Both the position numbers and the translations under genes were made by a program. This document shows positions 13,401 through 24,416 of a stretch of 64,000 bases of DNA, one piece after another. This DNA comes from Osedax frankpressi (lineage: Eukaryota > Annelida > Polychaeta > Sabellida > Siboglinidae): NCBI GenBank assembly GCA_964035775.1, contig OZ038315.1, positions 11,678,343 through 11,742,342 on the forward strand, written 5' to 3'. Every line of letters starts with the position of its first letter. Position 1 is the first letter of the stretch. The notes beneath the pieces are model-generated. The model did not search any database, was not told where the DNA came from, and worked only from the letters and a program-made list of their open reading frames with translations.

Positions 13401-16400
13401 TACCTGTTAAATATGATTTCTACGTGAATTATTATTATTGTAGGTGACCAGATACTACTCATTATAAGTTAAGGGTATGATACACTATATCATAAGGGTA
13501 TGATACACTATATCATAAGGGTATGATACACTATATCATAAGGGTATGATACACTATATCATAAGGGTATGATACACTATATCATAAGGGTATGATACAC
13601 TATATCATAAGGGTATGATACACTATATTGTGAATACTTAATTATGTTTATAAAAATATATTTAAAATGCATATATTTAACATTTTGCAAGAATTAATTA
13701 AACTTTGTTAGAAATGTTCCCATTTTTTATTATGAATTCAGTTATTTAAAATCAGTTCGATTCTGCTGATGAATAACCAATGTACTTATTGACTCATTAT
13801 TTGACAGGCTGGTCAGTTGCTTAAATGTTACCCGCCTTTCGTAAACTACTTTAGTAATATTAAAGAAGCGATTCTACGATGTGATCATACAGTTCCCAGA
13901 TTCCACGCATTCCAAAAGGTACACAATTGATATATCATTTATACATTTCATATGCTATTTAACGTAGTGAATAAAGTGAAATTCTTGGAAATAGTAAATA
14001 ATGAACACCGTTTCAAAATTGGATTGTAATTGTATACAAATATAAATTCAAGTGTAAATTAAAATATTAGCATATCATTTTTAGAATATTTTGCTGCTGG
14101 CCATATTTGAAATTAAAATCACTGGAATCATTAATTGTAATTATACATCAAAATTTACAATTCATCAACATTTCCAAATAAAAATTTATAAGAAAATTTA
14201 TTTTATTTATTATAAAACATTACGGATATACATTTTTTGATTAATAATTTCGCTATTAGTACAAAAAAATTCAATCTGTAAATATTCTTTGTTTTTGAGA
14301 ATAAGCGCTTAATATATTATCAAATACTTCATTTAAAATTGTTTTCCCGATGATCATAAATTTAGTTGATCAATTAATTGCACAAAATTTAAATATAACA
14401 GCTTTGTAATGTTACAATACTTAATATAATAGATTCTGACATTATAAATAATTAAAAATAAATTCTATTTTACTTATATATATACTGTTATTATGTTTAA
14501 TTGAATGTTTCCCTACATTCAAAGGTTTGCCTGTCCAGACCTGAATGTGGCAGACAATCTTTGACTGAACTGATGATTAGACCTGTTCAGAGATTACCAA
14601 GTATCTTACTTATCCTCAAAGGTTGCCAAAACCATCGAAGCTATTTATTAATATTTAATATTACTATGTATTTACATGTAATTTTATCAACCATCTTATC
14701 AATGTTTCATTGATAATAAAACTATTTCTATTATTGATATTGCTTCCTATTATCTAAAATAATAAATTAACTAATATTCAGTTATTATTTTCCATTACCG
14801 ACTTCCTATAGAAATGTTAAAGAGGACAGAAACTTCTAATCCTGACCACAGTAGTTTAGAAAAGGCTATACATTCATTGGACGATGTTACACTACATATA
14901 AATGAGGATAAACGCAAATGCGAAGGCCACCAAGAGATGTTTGATATCATCAACGACATTGAGAATTGCCCGGTTTGTAAACTATAGATAAAACTATAAG
15001 ATATTAATTAATATTAATATGTATGAAGTAATTATTGTTAGTTATTATTTTACTGATATTATTTTCTAAAATTTAAATCATATATATTACGACCTCCCTA
15101 CGACCTCCTAACCCCCGCACCCACACAGCCAAACCTATTGTCATCTCACCGATGTTTCATTACTCGCATCGACGTAATCGAACTCACCGACGAACTCAGT
15201 GGCAGGGGGGACCCCATGAGTTTGTTTGTGTTCAACGATAGCCTGGCGGTTCGTAGCGTAGTCTTTAGTGTACCTTTAGTAACCTTTAGTAACCTTTGAA
15301 TATATGCCCGTTACGCTATTATAACTTTCAAATATTAATTATATTTATGCGTAATAAGTTCATTGATTCATTTTCGGTGAACAGTTTTGTAAACGAAGAG
15401 TAAAGGTGAACTCGAAGACAACTTCGCAGAGGAATATCAGCTCAAAAACTCTACAGAAAGGCTTCAAACACATCGAAGTGTTACAACTCTCCAGTATTAA
15501 ACGAATTGTAGACGTTAAAAGCACTGGTATTTATTTATTTATTTAATGATAACGATATAAAAAAATAAGAATATATGGAATGTAAACAAATATCATTTAA
15601 TATAGATATCAATTTTATATCATAAATATTTGATAAATAAAATTTGATTATTTATTTTTAATTTGTTATATTATAATTTATATTAATTTTATTATATAAA
15701 ATGATTAACTAATTTTTTAACAATAATATTATTTTCGGAAATAATTCTTAAATTACTATTCAATACTTCTATAATTAAATTAGAAATTCCTAGCAAAGCA
15801 TTCCCGTGGTTATCGCATTCAACATATTCTAGTTGACTCCCACATTAGACTCGAAGAACGTGTTTGCCCTGGTGGTGAAGACCGTGGACACTTGCGACGA
15901 ACGGAGACACGCCTTCAGCGTAAACGACGACACTGTTAAGATCGACTTTCTCATTGTTCTCAGTAAAACCGTTTGCGACAGCGTCTGCAGACCCGACTAC
16001 GTTAGCCGCGGGGTCTGGGAGGCGGTGGGAGAACTAGCGGGTGTTTAAAGGGTATCCGACGGCGGGGATAGTAAACCGAGTCGATGATAGGAGATGTAAG
16101 CGACTATGTAATAGTATGATGGTGTAATGGTGAAAGTAACAGGTGTGAATAATCACTAGGTAATATCCTATTCCTGTACCAATCCTTCTTACTAACTCCT
16201 CTCATACCCTGTGCCCAACCTTTACCATAACTCCAACCACTCCCAACTCATTCCCTGTGCCCAACCTTTACCACAACTCCAACCACTCCCAACTCATTCC
16301 TTGTGCCCAACCTTTACCACAACTCCAACCACTCCCAACTCCAACTACTCCCAACTCATTCCCTGTGCCCAATCTTTACCACAACTCCAACTACTCCCAA

Positions 16401-19400
16401 CTCATTCCCTGTGCCCAATCTTTACCACAACTCCAACCACTCCCAACTCCAACTACTCCCAACTCATTCCCTGTGCCCAATCTTTACCACAACTCCAACT
16501 ACTCCCAACTCATTCCCTGTGCCCAATCTTTACCACAACTCCAACCACTCCCAACTCATTCCCTGTGCCCAATCTTTACCACAACTCCAACTACTCCCAA
16601 CTCATACCCTGTGCCCAACCTTTACCACAACTCCAACCACTCCCAACTCCAACTACTCCCAACTCATTCCCTGTGCCCAATCTTTACCACAACTCCAACT
16701 ACTCCCAACTCATTCCCTGTGCCCAATCTTTACCACAACTCCAACTACTCCCAACTCATTCCCTGTGCCCAATCTTTACCACAACTCCAACCACTCCCAA
16801 CTCCAACTACTCCCAACTCATTCCTTGTGCCCAACCTTTACCACAACTCCAACTACTCCCAACTCATTCCCTGTGCCCAATCTTTACCACAACTCCAACC
16901 ACTCCCAACTCCAACTACTCCCAACTCATTCCTTGTGCCCAATCTTTACCACAACTCCAACCACTCCCAACTCCAACTACTCCCAACTCATTCCTTGTGC
17001 CCAACCTTTACCACAACTCCAACCACTCCCAACTCATTCCCTGTGCCCAACCTTTACCACAACTCCAACCACTCCCAACCTTTACCACAACTCCAACCAC
17101 TCCCAACTCCAACTACTCCCAACTCATACCCTGTGCCCAACCTTTACCACAACTCCAACCACTCCCAACTCATTCCTTGTGCCCAACCTTTACCACAACT
17201 CCAACCACTCCCAACTCATTCCTTGTGCCCAACCTTTACCACAACTCCAACCACTCCCAACTCATACCCTGTGCCCAACCTTTACCACAACTCCAACCAC
17301 TCCCAACTCATACCCTGTGCCCAACCTTTACCATAACTCCTACCTCAATTCCACCGTTCATATCCACTAACTCCCCAATCCCCTTAAATAATCTCAAACC
17401 TACCCTCCTTACCTCCTACCACAACAACAACCATCCCAAATGATAAGCTTATTATTACTATTCATTCCAATATACTTAAAACAACTCCAACCACTCCCAA
17501 CTCCAACTACTCCCAACTCATTCCCTGTGCCCAATCTTTACCACAACTCCAACCACTCCCAACTCATTCCCTGTGCCCAACCTTTACCACAACTCCAACC
17601 ACTCCCAACTCATTCCCTGTGCCCAACTTTTACCACAACTCCAACCACTCCCAACTCCAACTACTCCCAACTCATTCCCTGTGCCCAATCTTTACCACAA
17701 CTCCAACTACTCCCAACTCATTCCCTGTGCCCAATCTTTACCACAACTCCAACCACTCCCAACTCCAACTACTCCCAACTCATTCCCTGTGCCCAATCTT
17801 TACCACAACTCCAACTACTCCCAACTCATTCCCTGTGCCCAACTTTTACCACAACTCCAACCACTCCCAACTCCAACTAATCCCAACTCATTCCCTGTGC
17901 CCAATCTTTACCACAACTCCAACTACTCCCAACTCATTCCCTGTGCCCAATCTTTACCACAACTCCAACTACTCCCAACTCATTCCCTGTGCCCAATCTT
18001 TACCACAACTCCAACCACTCCCAACTCATTCCCTGTGCCCAACCTTTACCACAACTCCAACCACTCCCAACCTTTACCACAACTCCAACCACTCCCAACT
18101 CATACCCTGTGCCCAATCTTTACCACAACTCCAACCACTCCCAACTCATTCCCTGTGCCCAATCTTTACCACAACTCCAACCACTCCCAACTCATTCCCT
18201 GTGCCCAACCTTTACCACAACTCCAACCACTCCCAACCTTTACCACAACTCCAACCACTCCCAACTCATACCCTGTGCCCAATCTTTACCACAACTCCAA
18301 CCACTCCCAACTCCTACCCTGTGCCCAACCTTTACCACAACTCCAACCACTCCCAACCTTTACCACAACTCCAACCACTCCCAACTCATTCCCTGTGCCC
18401 AACCTTTACCACAACTCCAACCACTCCCAACCTTTACCACAACTCCAACCACTCCCAACTCATACCCTGTGCCCAACCTTTACCACAACTCCAACCACTC
18501 CCAACTCCAAGCCCAAGAATAAATTACAATATCCAAACTATAACAATAAACCCGTCCTCTCAATTCATTATGCCGACCTCTACACCTCCGAAGTCCTTAC
18601 TACAACTCCAACCACTCCCGAAGTCCTAACCCCAATCTTTACCAAGCTCCATTACTAACCACGCCTCTAGGAGAAGCTGCTGACTACAGTGGATTCTAAT
18701 ATTCTAAACATTGACATGAGTGATGTAAATTCATGGAACATCTCAAAAGTTGCAAACAAGTTTGTATATGATGTCATAGCTAATGCTTGTATCTGATGTC
18801 GTAACTAATGTTTGTATCTGATGTCATAGCTAATGTTTGTATATGATGTCATAGCTAATGTTTGTTTATGATGTCATAGCTAACATTTGTATCTGATGTC
18901 ATAGCTAATGTTTGTATCTGATGTCATAGCTAATGTTTGTTTATGATTTCATAGCTAATGTTTGTATCTGATGTCATAGCTAATGTTTGTTTATGATGTC
19001 ATAGCTAATGTTTGTATCTGATGTCATAGCTAATATTTGTATCTGATGTCATAGCTAATGTTTGTATCTGATGTCATAGCTAATGTTTGTATATGATGTT
19101 ATAGCTAATGTTTGTATATGATGTCATAGCTAATGTTTGTATATGATGTCATAGCTAATGTTTGTATATGATGTCATAGCTAATGTTTGTATATGATGTC
19201 ATAGCTAATGTTTGTATCTGATGTCATAGCTAATATTTGTATCTGATGTCATAGCTAATGTTTGTATCTGATGTCATAGCTAATGTATGTATATGATGTC
19301 ATAGCTAATGTTTGTATCTGATGTCATAGCTAATGTTTGTATCTGATGTCATAGCTAATGTTTGTATCTGATGTCATAGCTCATATTTGTATCTGATGTC

Positions 19401-22400
19401 ATAGCTAACATTTGTATCTGATGTCATAGCTAATATTTGTATCTGATGTCATAGCTAATGTTTGTATCTGATGTCATAGCTAATGTTTGTATCTGATGTC
19501 ATAGCTAATGTCTGTATCTGATGTCATAGCTAATGTTTGTTTATGATGTCATAGCTAATGTATGTATCCGATGTCATAGCTAATGTTTGTATCTGATGTC
19601 ATAGCTAATGTTTGTATCTGATGTCATAGCTAATGTTTGTATCTGATGTCATAGCTAACATTTGTATCTGATGTCATAGCTAATGTTTGTTTATGATGTC
19701 ATAGCTAACATTTGTATCTGATGTCATAGCTAATGTTTGTTTATGATGTCATAGCTAATGTTTGTATCTGATGTCATAGCTAATGTTTGTATCTGATGTC
19801 ATAGCTAATGTTTGTTTATGATGTCATAGCTAATGTTTGTTTATGATGTCATAGCTAATGTTTGTATCTGATGTCATAGCTAATGTTTGTATCTGATGTC
19901 ATAGCTAACATTTGTATCTGATGTCATAGCTAATGTTTGTTTATGATGTCATAGCTAACATTTGTATCTGATGTCATAGCTAATGTTTGTTTATGATGTC
20001 ATAGCTAATGTTTGTATCTGATGTCATAGCTAACATTTGTATCTGATGTCATAGCTAATATTTGTATCTGATGTCATAGCTAATGTTTGTATCTGATGTC
20101 ATAGCTAATGTTTGTTTATGATGTCATAGCTAATGTTTGTTTATGATGTCATAGCTAATGTTTGTATCTGATGTCATAGCTAATGTTTATATCTGATGTC
20201 ATAGCTGATGTATTGATGACAATTAGTAACAATTTAGCTGCCTAGTTAATTGTTTGTCGGAATGCTTTATTGAACTATGACCGTCAAAAATAGTATGACA
20301 GTGAATTCATTTAGTAAATAACATAATTTCATGATTTCTGTAAATAGTAAAACCAAAGTCAACATTAATTTCTATATTTAGTAACGACTCTAATATGTTT
20401 CAATTTGTGGTCAATTCCTAAAGTATATAATTAGTATCATTGTCGTATAAAAAAGAGTATACATCTATTGTATACTATATCTTTCGAGAAGTTATACTTT
20501 TATCGATGATATATCATTATATGCATCCCGAGAACTCTCTAACAGCCGCAATTACCTCCGAATCAATGATAGGTTCAGCAAACGCGTGTCACGTGCCTTC
20601 TCTCTAAACAAGACTCCTCGCAGCCATCCTCAAACGCTTCCTCGCAGCATCTCCGGTATGACGTCGAGTCTGGCGAGCTCGTCGTCGATCCGTTCGACGG
20701 CGATGACCGCGTCGCTTGACCGCACCGGTCATCGCGCCAACGGCAGTATCCACGAACTCGCGGTTATTCCAAAGTCTTTTTCTCGCTTTTCAAACATTTC
20801 ATATGCATTTTATGTCTAATTCATGTAATTTTTTTTCTTGAATCATTTTAATAAAACCTAATTTCATTAAATCTTTCTTTCATTAAATCTTTCTTTCATT
20901 TTCTTGTCAATTCATTTAGGGAGCAGTTTCATATTCTGATTTAGTTGATCAGAAAAATATTGGTACTCCTTTACGAAAAAAAATTGATACCGTTGGTATT
21001 CCTATTTAAGTGTTATAATATATATATATATATATATATGTATATATGCACATAATATGTTGACCTCCCGTGATAATTACAAATTGGAAATTAAACGGAT
21101 AAGAATATTATTTTTCAGTTTTACTTTTTGAAATTTTTCCAATATGTAATCATTATATAATCTTAAATCTGGCATCACATTTAAATAAGATACAATTATA
21201 CTGTTGGGTATGTTTCATAAGCAGGTAAAGGTTATTAATAATTAATATTTACTAATTATTATTTGTTATATGAATTATGTATTCTTGATGATAATTGAAT
21301 TTTGAAATAATAATATTTTTAAAACAATTAAAAATCTCATTATATTCATCCATTTGGTTACATAATTCTATACTCCCTTTTCTCTTTTCGATCTATTTGA
21401 TTCCTATTCACAGATTTCAGCTTCTACCAGTAATATATTTATGGCTCCAAAACATAATTTTTTGGTGCGTTCTATATCAAAAAGAATCACAGTGAGTTGA
21501 CCCTTGAAAAATGTAATCATCTTAAATATTGTATTTCTTTGTTGCTTTTTTTAAACGGTATTAAAATCAAGATTATTAATCCATATTTTAATAGAATATA
21601 TTACTCAAAAAGCAGTTACTAATATTTTTCAATCGAATCAAACATACTAAGTAATAAGCAAAAAGAATGTTCATTAATAAGTGTTAAATATAAAATAAAT
21701 TATTATAATTGGTAGAAATCAAGATTTATTTAAATGATTTTTATTTTAGTAAATCAATTGACATCGAGAGTTTTGTAGTCATTTTTGAATATATATTTGA
21801 TATATTATAAAATAATTTTAAAATTAATAATGTAATTATACCTTCATTATTTGTAATGTTATTTATTTTCTGTGATTCACTTATTCCTAAATATCTGGTT
21901 ATATGTGATATTAATATTAATACTAAATTGTAAACCATAATAACTCATATATTCAACTTTAGTAGTTATTCTGCATATTCATAGTATATAAAAAAATGTA
22001 TTACATTAAAATGGAAAGTATATTTTTCTGTTGTCTATTAGTTTACTATTTATTGAACATTTATTATTGAACATTTATTATTGAACATTTATTATTGACC
22101 AACTATTTTGAGATAATTAATAATCAAAAATATATATTATCAATGCCCATTTTATAAAATTTTTTGATTTATATATTTTTTTAAATACCCATTATACACT
22201 TCATAATGTAAAGTTTAATATATTTAATTATTAATATTTTGAGTAATGTACTCTAGTATTAATCATTAATTATTTTTCTTAATTTTAATACAAATAATCT
22301 TGATTTTAATCTGTTTATAATTATTTAATTAAGATATTGTTTATAAATATGTAATTATTCAACATTAAGAAAGATTGCTTTAATATCATGTTATCCTATC

Positions 22401-23348
22401 TACAAATATGATGTTTTTATTTTAATTGTTTTATCAATTATTCTAAATAATAGAATTAAATTTTCAATATTTAAATTATATGAATATATTTTTAAAATGT
22501 CTTAAACACAATTAATTTATTATAACCAATTTAAAATTCTAATGTGTGCAAAATAATTAAGTTTGATGAATTATGGATACATAAATCATATAAATATTTT
22601 TAATTTTTGTTTTAATTTTCATTTATAACAATAAATATCATTTTCAATAAATGTTTCATATTAGTTGTAATTGTTGCTATACTTATCAAAACTTATTAAA
22701 TAAATTCAAATAAATTAATAGAATTTTTAAATCTCCAATTTTATAAAATTATAAAATTACCTTTTTATAATTTTGTATGATTTATTTAAAATAAAATTGT
22801 AAATATAATTAAATATGTTTACTTTATGTAATTTACGTAATATTTAATGAATTAATAATTAATTTTTCTTTGTCTTTGATGAATTATTCATCATAATTTT
22901 GCAATGGTATCATATAATATTTTGTAACTAATGAAATAAAGGAAGTTAAACAAATATTAGATAATTTAAAATTATATATATTAATTTATATAATTTATTC
23001 TTTAAATTCTTTCAAAGAATCACATAGTTTATAAATGACATAGTTTATCAATTTTACAGAATAAAATGAAATCAATATGTGTTCTAGATATCACTTAATG
23101 TGATTATAAATATGTTAATCCTAAAATATGAACATTTCAATTACAGAAATACATTTTATAAATTTAGTATAACAATTAATATTAGCTATTAGTATGACAA
23201 TTGAGTATGTTAAACCAAAAATGACTATAATGCATTGTGTATATATTGTTAATAAGATGTCATATTATATTTTTATATAGATATTAAAAAATATAATTTA
23301 AAACTTCAATTATATTATTATAATATAATTTATTTATAACGTGTACAC

Positions 23349-23397
<49 letters not shown>

Positions 23398-24416
23398 ATA
23401 ACACCAATACTACATTGTGCCGATATTATGTTGGGTTTTAAAACTTGTACTTTACCCATTCAAGATTTAATAAATCTATTATTTACATATCTACCTTTTT
23501 GAGATAGATCTGTATATATAAATATACAAAAGTAACATCTGAGTAGTTTTTGATTTTGTGCAATATGTATTGTATTATATACATTATATTATGCTGAATG
23601 TTTAACTTAATAATAATTAATATTGGTGAAATATATTATTAAATTGGATATTAAATTTGATATATGGCATATCCTCGACCATGTACACTCTACCTTGTAC
23701 TGGGTCCTGTTTGATATTCTTAATTTGAATGAATTTAAGTTTGAAACGTAATTTGTATTAAATATATAACAAAAATATTATAGCTTTTAATAATTCTTAC
23801 TATTATTACAATTTATCGGGAGATTATAATATATTTATCAAAAATTAGCATTTATATGCAAAAAAACATTTATAATGTGAAGGTTCCAAAATTACAAATA
23901 ACAATGGATTTAACTTTGGAATTCTAAATTATAATACTTTTAATAAAATAAGGATATATAAAATGTTGTATTATAAACAATTAATTATATTAATTGTATT
24001 GTGATTATATGAAAATAAAAATATATACAACAAATATATTAGGATATTTAATATATAAAATTATTAAATATTTTAATTTGTATTTTTCAATTATTATTTG
24101 GTAATTTCTTTTATTAAAATAAACCTGGTTTTAAAAATAAATATTTATTTTTCACTTTTTTAAACTTTAAATATATATTATATAACTGTAGATTTTTTTG
24201 TACCCGTCTACAATCTTCCCTCTCCTATACTCCAAACCTTCTGACACCCCTCGGCCACTCCCGTAGAAGATGGGGCCGCCTCGTACGCCTCTGATGTCCT
24301 TGAGGAAGAGCAATGCTCACGGGATGCGCAATGTGGCGCCGGCAACAGACGATGATGATTACGACAATATCAGCATTGCTTCTACGCGATCCCACCAATT
24401 GCATCACCGACGATAG
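4301..24416 (+). CDS. ECT2: ECT2 RhoGEF, complete gene, 21-22 coding exons
   Basis: Exons: 4301-4340, 4638-4708, 4857-5069, 5187-5276, 5421-5528, 9647-9854, 10107-10225, 10437-10499, 10794-10898, 11279-11399, 11602-11753, 13205-13396, 13808-13918, 14525-14621, 14812-14972, 15129-15248, 15385-15526, 15849-16024, 18671-18759, 20546-20762, optional 20920-20991, and 24267-24416. Every junction has GT/AG and the phases chain through, giving 914 codons without the optional exon (vertebrate ECT2 is about 880-915). ECT2 activates RhoA at the midzone and equatorial cortex for cytokinesis and is nuclear in interphase. Order: N-terminal BRCT-like region, two BRCT repeats, basic nuclear-localisation patch, DH, PH, basic/serine-rich tail. 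The start at 4301 is chosen because its 13 codons plus one base join in phase to the next exon. Least certain are the first exon, the 3' end of the exon at 15849, and the choice of last exons. Confidence 0.93.
5566..7495 (+). repeat. CA-rich array, 10-bp unit CATACACACG, in ECT2 intron 5
   Basis: About 1.9 kb of CATACACACG and 6-8-bp variants (ACACAT, ACACGC) begins about 37 bases after the exon 5 donor. A unit without stops in most frames produces long false open frames on both strands. A higher-order copy is visible: the block starting CACTCATACA at 6281 recurs at 6811 and stays nearly identical for about 150 bases, including the rare variants CATAAACACG and GAATACAC. CA-rich sequence of this kind can form Z-DNA. 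Confidence 0.95.
7500..9384 (+). other. ECT2 intron 5, rest: microsatellites and AT-rich DNA
   Basis: No exon is seen. Contents: a short CA-rich patch at about 7733-7790, a (TA)n tract at about 8562-8597, a (CCCT)n tract at about 8816-8888 and a (CT)n tract at about 8926-8976. The rest is AT-rich single-copy-looking sequence. Confidence 0.8.
9405..9646 (+). repeat. 35-bp array running into the ECT2 exon 6 acceptor
   Basis: Six units of about 35 bp (CACGCCCCTTTGCTTCCACC plus TTTCCTATTCTAAGC) are followed by a seventh, partial unit, CACGCCCATTCGCAACCAG, whose last AG is the exon 6 acceptor. The array is pyrimidine-rich on the sense strand and so acts in effect as an extended polypyrimidine tract. 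Confidence 0.9.
9930..10085 (+). repeat. 20-bp AT-rich array in ECT2 intron 6
   Basis: About eight copies of AGATTAGATAGTAATTAAAT start about 75 bases after the exon 6 donor and end about 20 bases before the exon 7 acceptor. They therefore occupy most of this short intron. Confidence 0.9.
10600..10793 (+). repeat. Degenerate array that duplicates the ECT2 exon 9 acceptor region
   Basis: Three to four imperfect units of about 45-55 bp contain ACCTACAG|CCCACTATTATC, CCTTTAG|CCCACCACTATCA and finally the genuine TTCTATAG|CCCACCACTAGCG. Each of the first two carries an acceptor-like AG followed by a copy of the start of exon 9, separated by ATAAACCCATAAACT-type spacers. Confidence 0.8.
10794..11399 (+). 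CDS. ECT2: ECT2 exons 9-10: linker with nuclear localisation patch
   Basis: Exon 9 (10794-10898) contains [16 protein letters not shown], matching the vertebrate RKRRRLKETLAQL segment, a bipartite-type nuclear localisation region in the hinge between BRCT and DH. Exon 10 (11279-11399) contains VNTPIFKQ and [10 protein letters not shown], like the vertebrate SLSIGSLLDIS stretch. The acceptor of exon 9 (TTCTATAG|CCC) was chosen because it alone keeps phase with exon 8 ending in GAG|GT. Closer AG dinucleotides at 10803 and 10818 shift the frame. Confidence 0.88.
10906..11155 (+). repeat. 23-bp array next to the ECT2 exon 9 donor
   Basis: About ten copies of CTTATAACCTACATTTAAAC plus CAC begin within about ten bases of the donor GAG|GTTCC at 10898/10899. 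Confidence 0.9.
11602..14972 (+). CDS. ECT2: ECT2 exons 11-15: DH (RhoGEF catalytic) domain
   Basis: Exon 11 carries [15 protein letters not shown], the first conserved DH helix (vertebrate AKELYQTESNYVNIL). Exon 12 carries [16 protein letters not shown] and IGDIFL. Exon 13 carries [10 protein letters not shown] and RFHAFQK. Exon 14 carries RPECGRQSL and [12 protein letters not shown], the CR3 signature that contacts the GTPase. Exon 15 carries [13 protein letters not shown] and INEDKRKCE. Together they form a full-length DH domain with no interruption, expected to catalyse GDP release from RhoA. Arrays lie in the introns after exons 11 (21 bp) and 12 (23 bp). The long open frames at 11487-13028 are exon 11 plus intronic repeat. 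Confidence 0.95.
11762..12925 (+). repeat. 21-bp array CTACCCTGGTTCTGTTATCTC in ECT2 intron 11 (about 55 copies)
   Basis: Copies of CTACCCTGGTTCTGTTATCT plus C start directly after the exon 11 donor AAG|GTCAGC. Variants (CTATTA for CTGTTA, CATGG for CCTGG, ATCTGC) recur in regular order, which implies amplification of multi-unit blocks. The 21-bp period is divisible by three and the unit lacks stops in several frames, so long false open frames appear on both strands. Confidence 0.95.
13468..13630 (+). repeat. 23-bp array in ECT2 intron 12
   Basis: Seven nearly identical copies of AAGGGTATGATACACTATAT plus CAT lie about 70 bases downstream of the exon 12 donor. Confidence 0.95.
15129..16024 (+). 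CDS. ECT2: ECT2 exons 16-18: PH domain
   Basis: Exon 16 begins [10 protein letters not shown] and ends [10 protein letters not shown]. Exon 17 has [20 protein letters not shown] (vertebrate LKHIHLMPLSQIKKVLDI). Exon 18 has [12 protein letters not shown] (vertebrate CHNAFALLVRPP). For exon 18, the AG just before AC TCG AAG (start 15849) fits the phase-1 end of exon 17; the nearer-looking CTAG at 15832 does not. The 3' border is unsure. GCG|GTGGGA at 16024 gives the phase 0 needed by exon 19, whereas G|GTGTTT at 16040 gives phase 1 and would need a further small exon. With 16024 the last PH helix is about a dozen residues shorter than in vertebrates. Confidence 0.85.
16190..18520 (+). repeat. 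46-bp pyrimidine-rich array in ECT2 intron 18, two blocks
   Basis: Units of 46 bp (TCATTCCCTGTGCCCAACCT, then TTACCACAACTCCAACCACT, then CCCAAC) fill 16190-17340 and 17480-18520, separated by about 140 bases of diverged sequence. Some units carry an extra TCCAACTACTCCCAAC segment, giving longer composite units. The purine-poor strand is the sense strand, and the array ends about 150 bases before the exon 19 acceptor. The open frames here (up to 410 codons) are repeat artefacts. Confidence 0.95.
18671..24416 (+). CDS. ECT2: ECT2 exons 19-22: C-terminal tail, alternative ends
   Basis: Exon 19 (18671-18759) reads [10 protein letters not shown]..., comparable to vertebrate AENLIYTADPES. Exon 20 (20546-20762) contains [15 protein letters not shown], matching vertebrate KVTRAFSFSKTPKR, then a serine-rich stretch ([13 protein letters not shown]). 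Two continuations fit phase 0. One is 20920-21009, reading [13 protein letters not shown]... to a TAA at 21007. The other is 24267-24416, behind a long pyrimidine tract (CACTCCCGTAG|AAG), reading [14 protein letters not shown], an acidic DDDDYD and SIASTRSHQ to a TAG. The 20920 piece also has a donor-like ACC|GTTGGT at 20991/20992 that would make it an in-frame 72-nt cassette. The GC-rich 24267 exon looks most like the other ECT2 exons. In the family this region is basic, binds membrane and is phosphorylated. Confidence 0.72.
18760..20210 (+). repeat. 25-bp array starting at the ECT2 exon 19 donor (about 58 copies)
   Basis: The unit is GTTTGTATCTGATGTCATAG plus CTAAT. The first unit is itself the donor (AACAA|GTTTGTATATGATGTC), so every later unit repeats the donor-like GTTTGTAT. 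Variant units (TTTATG, AACATT) alternate in clusters. The array ends at about 20210, some 335 bases before exon 20. Confidence 0.95.
21010..24266 (+). other. Last ECT2 intron (or 3' flank), AT-rich
   Basis: About 3.2 kb of A/T-rich sequence with (TA)n tracts at about 21017-21040 and 23350-23396 and no supported exon. If the stop at 21007 is used in some transcripts, part of this is 3' UTR. Otherwise it is the intron before exon 22. Confidence 0.7.

Noticed and set aside
15833-16048. ECT2 exon 18 starting at the CTAG at 15832
   Set aside because: It puts the exon out of phase with exon 17. The AG at 15847-15848 restores phase and gives TDSKNVFAL as in vertebrate ECT2.
16211-18658. Several 300-400-codon frames of [11 protein letters not shown] type, resembling a repeat protein
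   Set aside because: Entirely the 46-bp intronic array, open in several frames at once, between two ECT2 exons.
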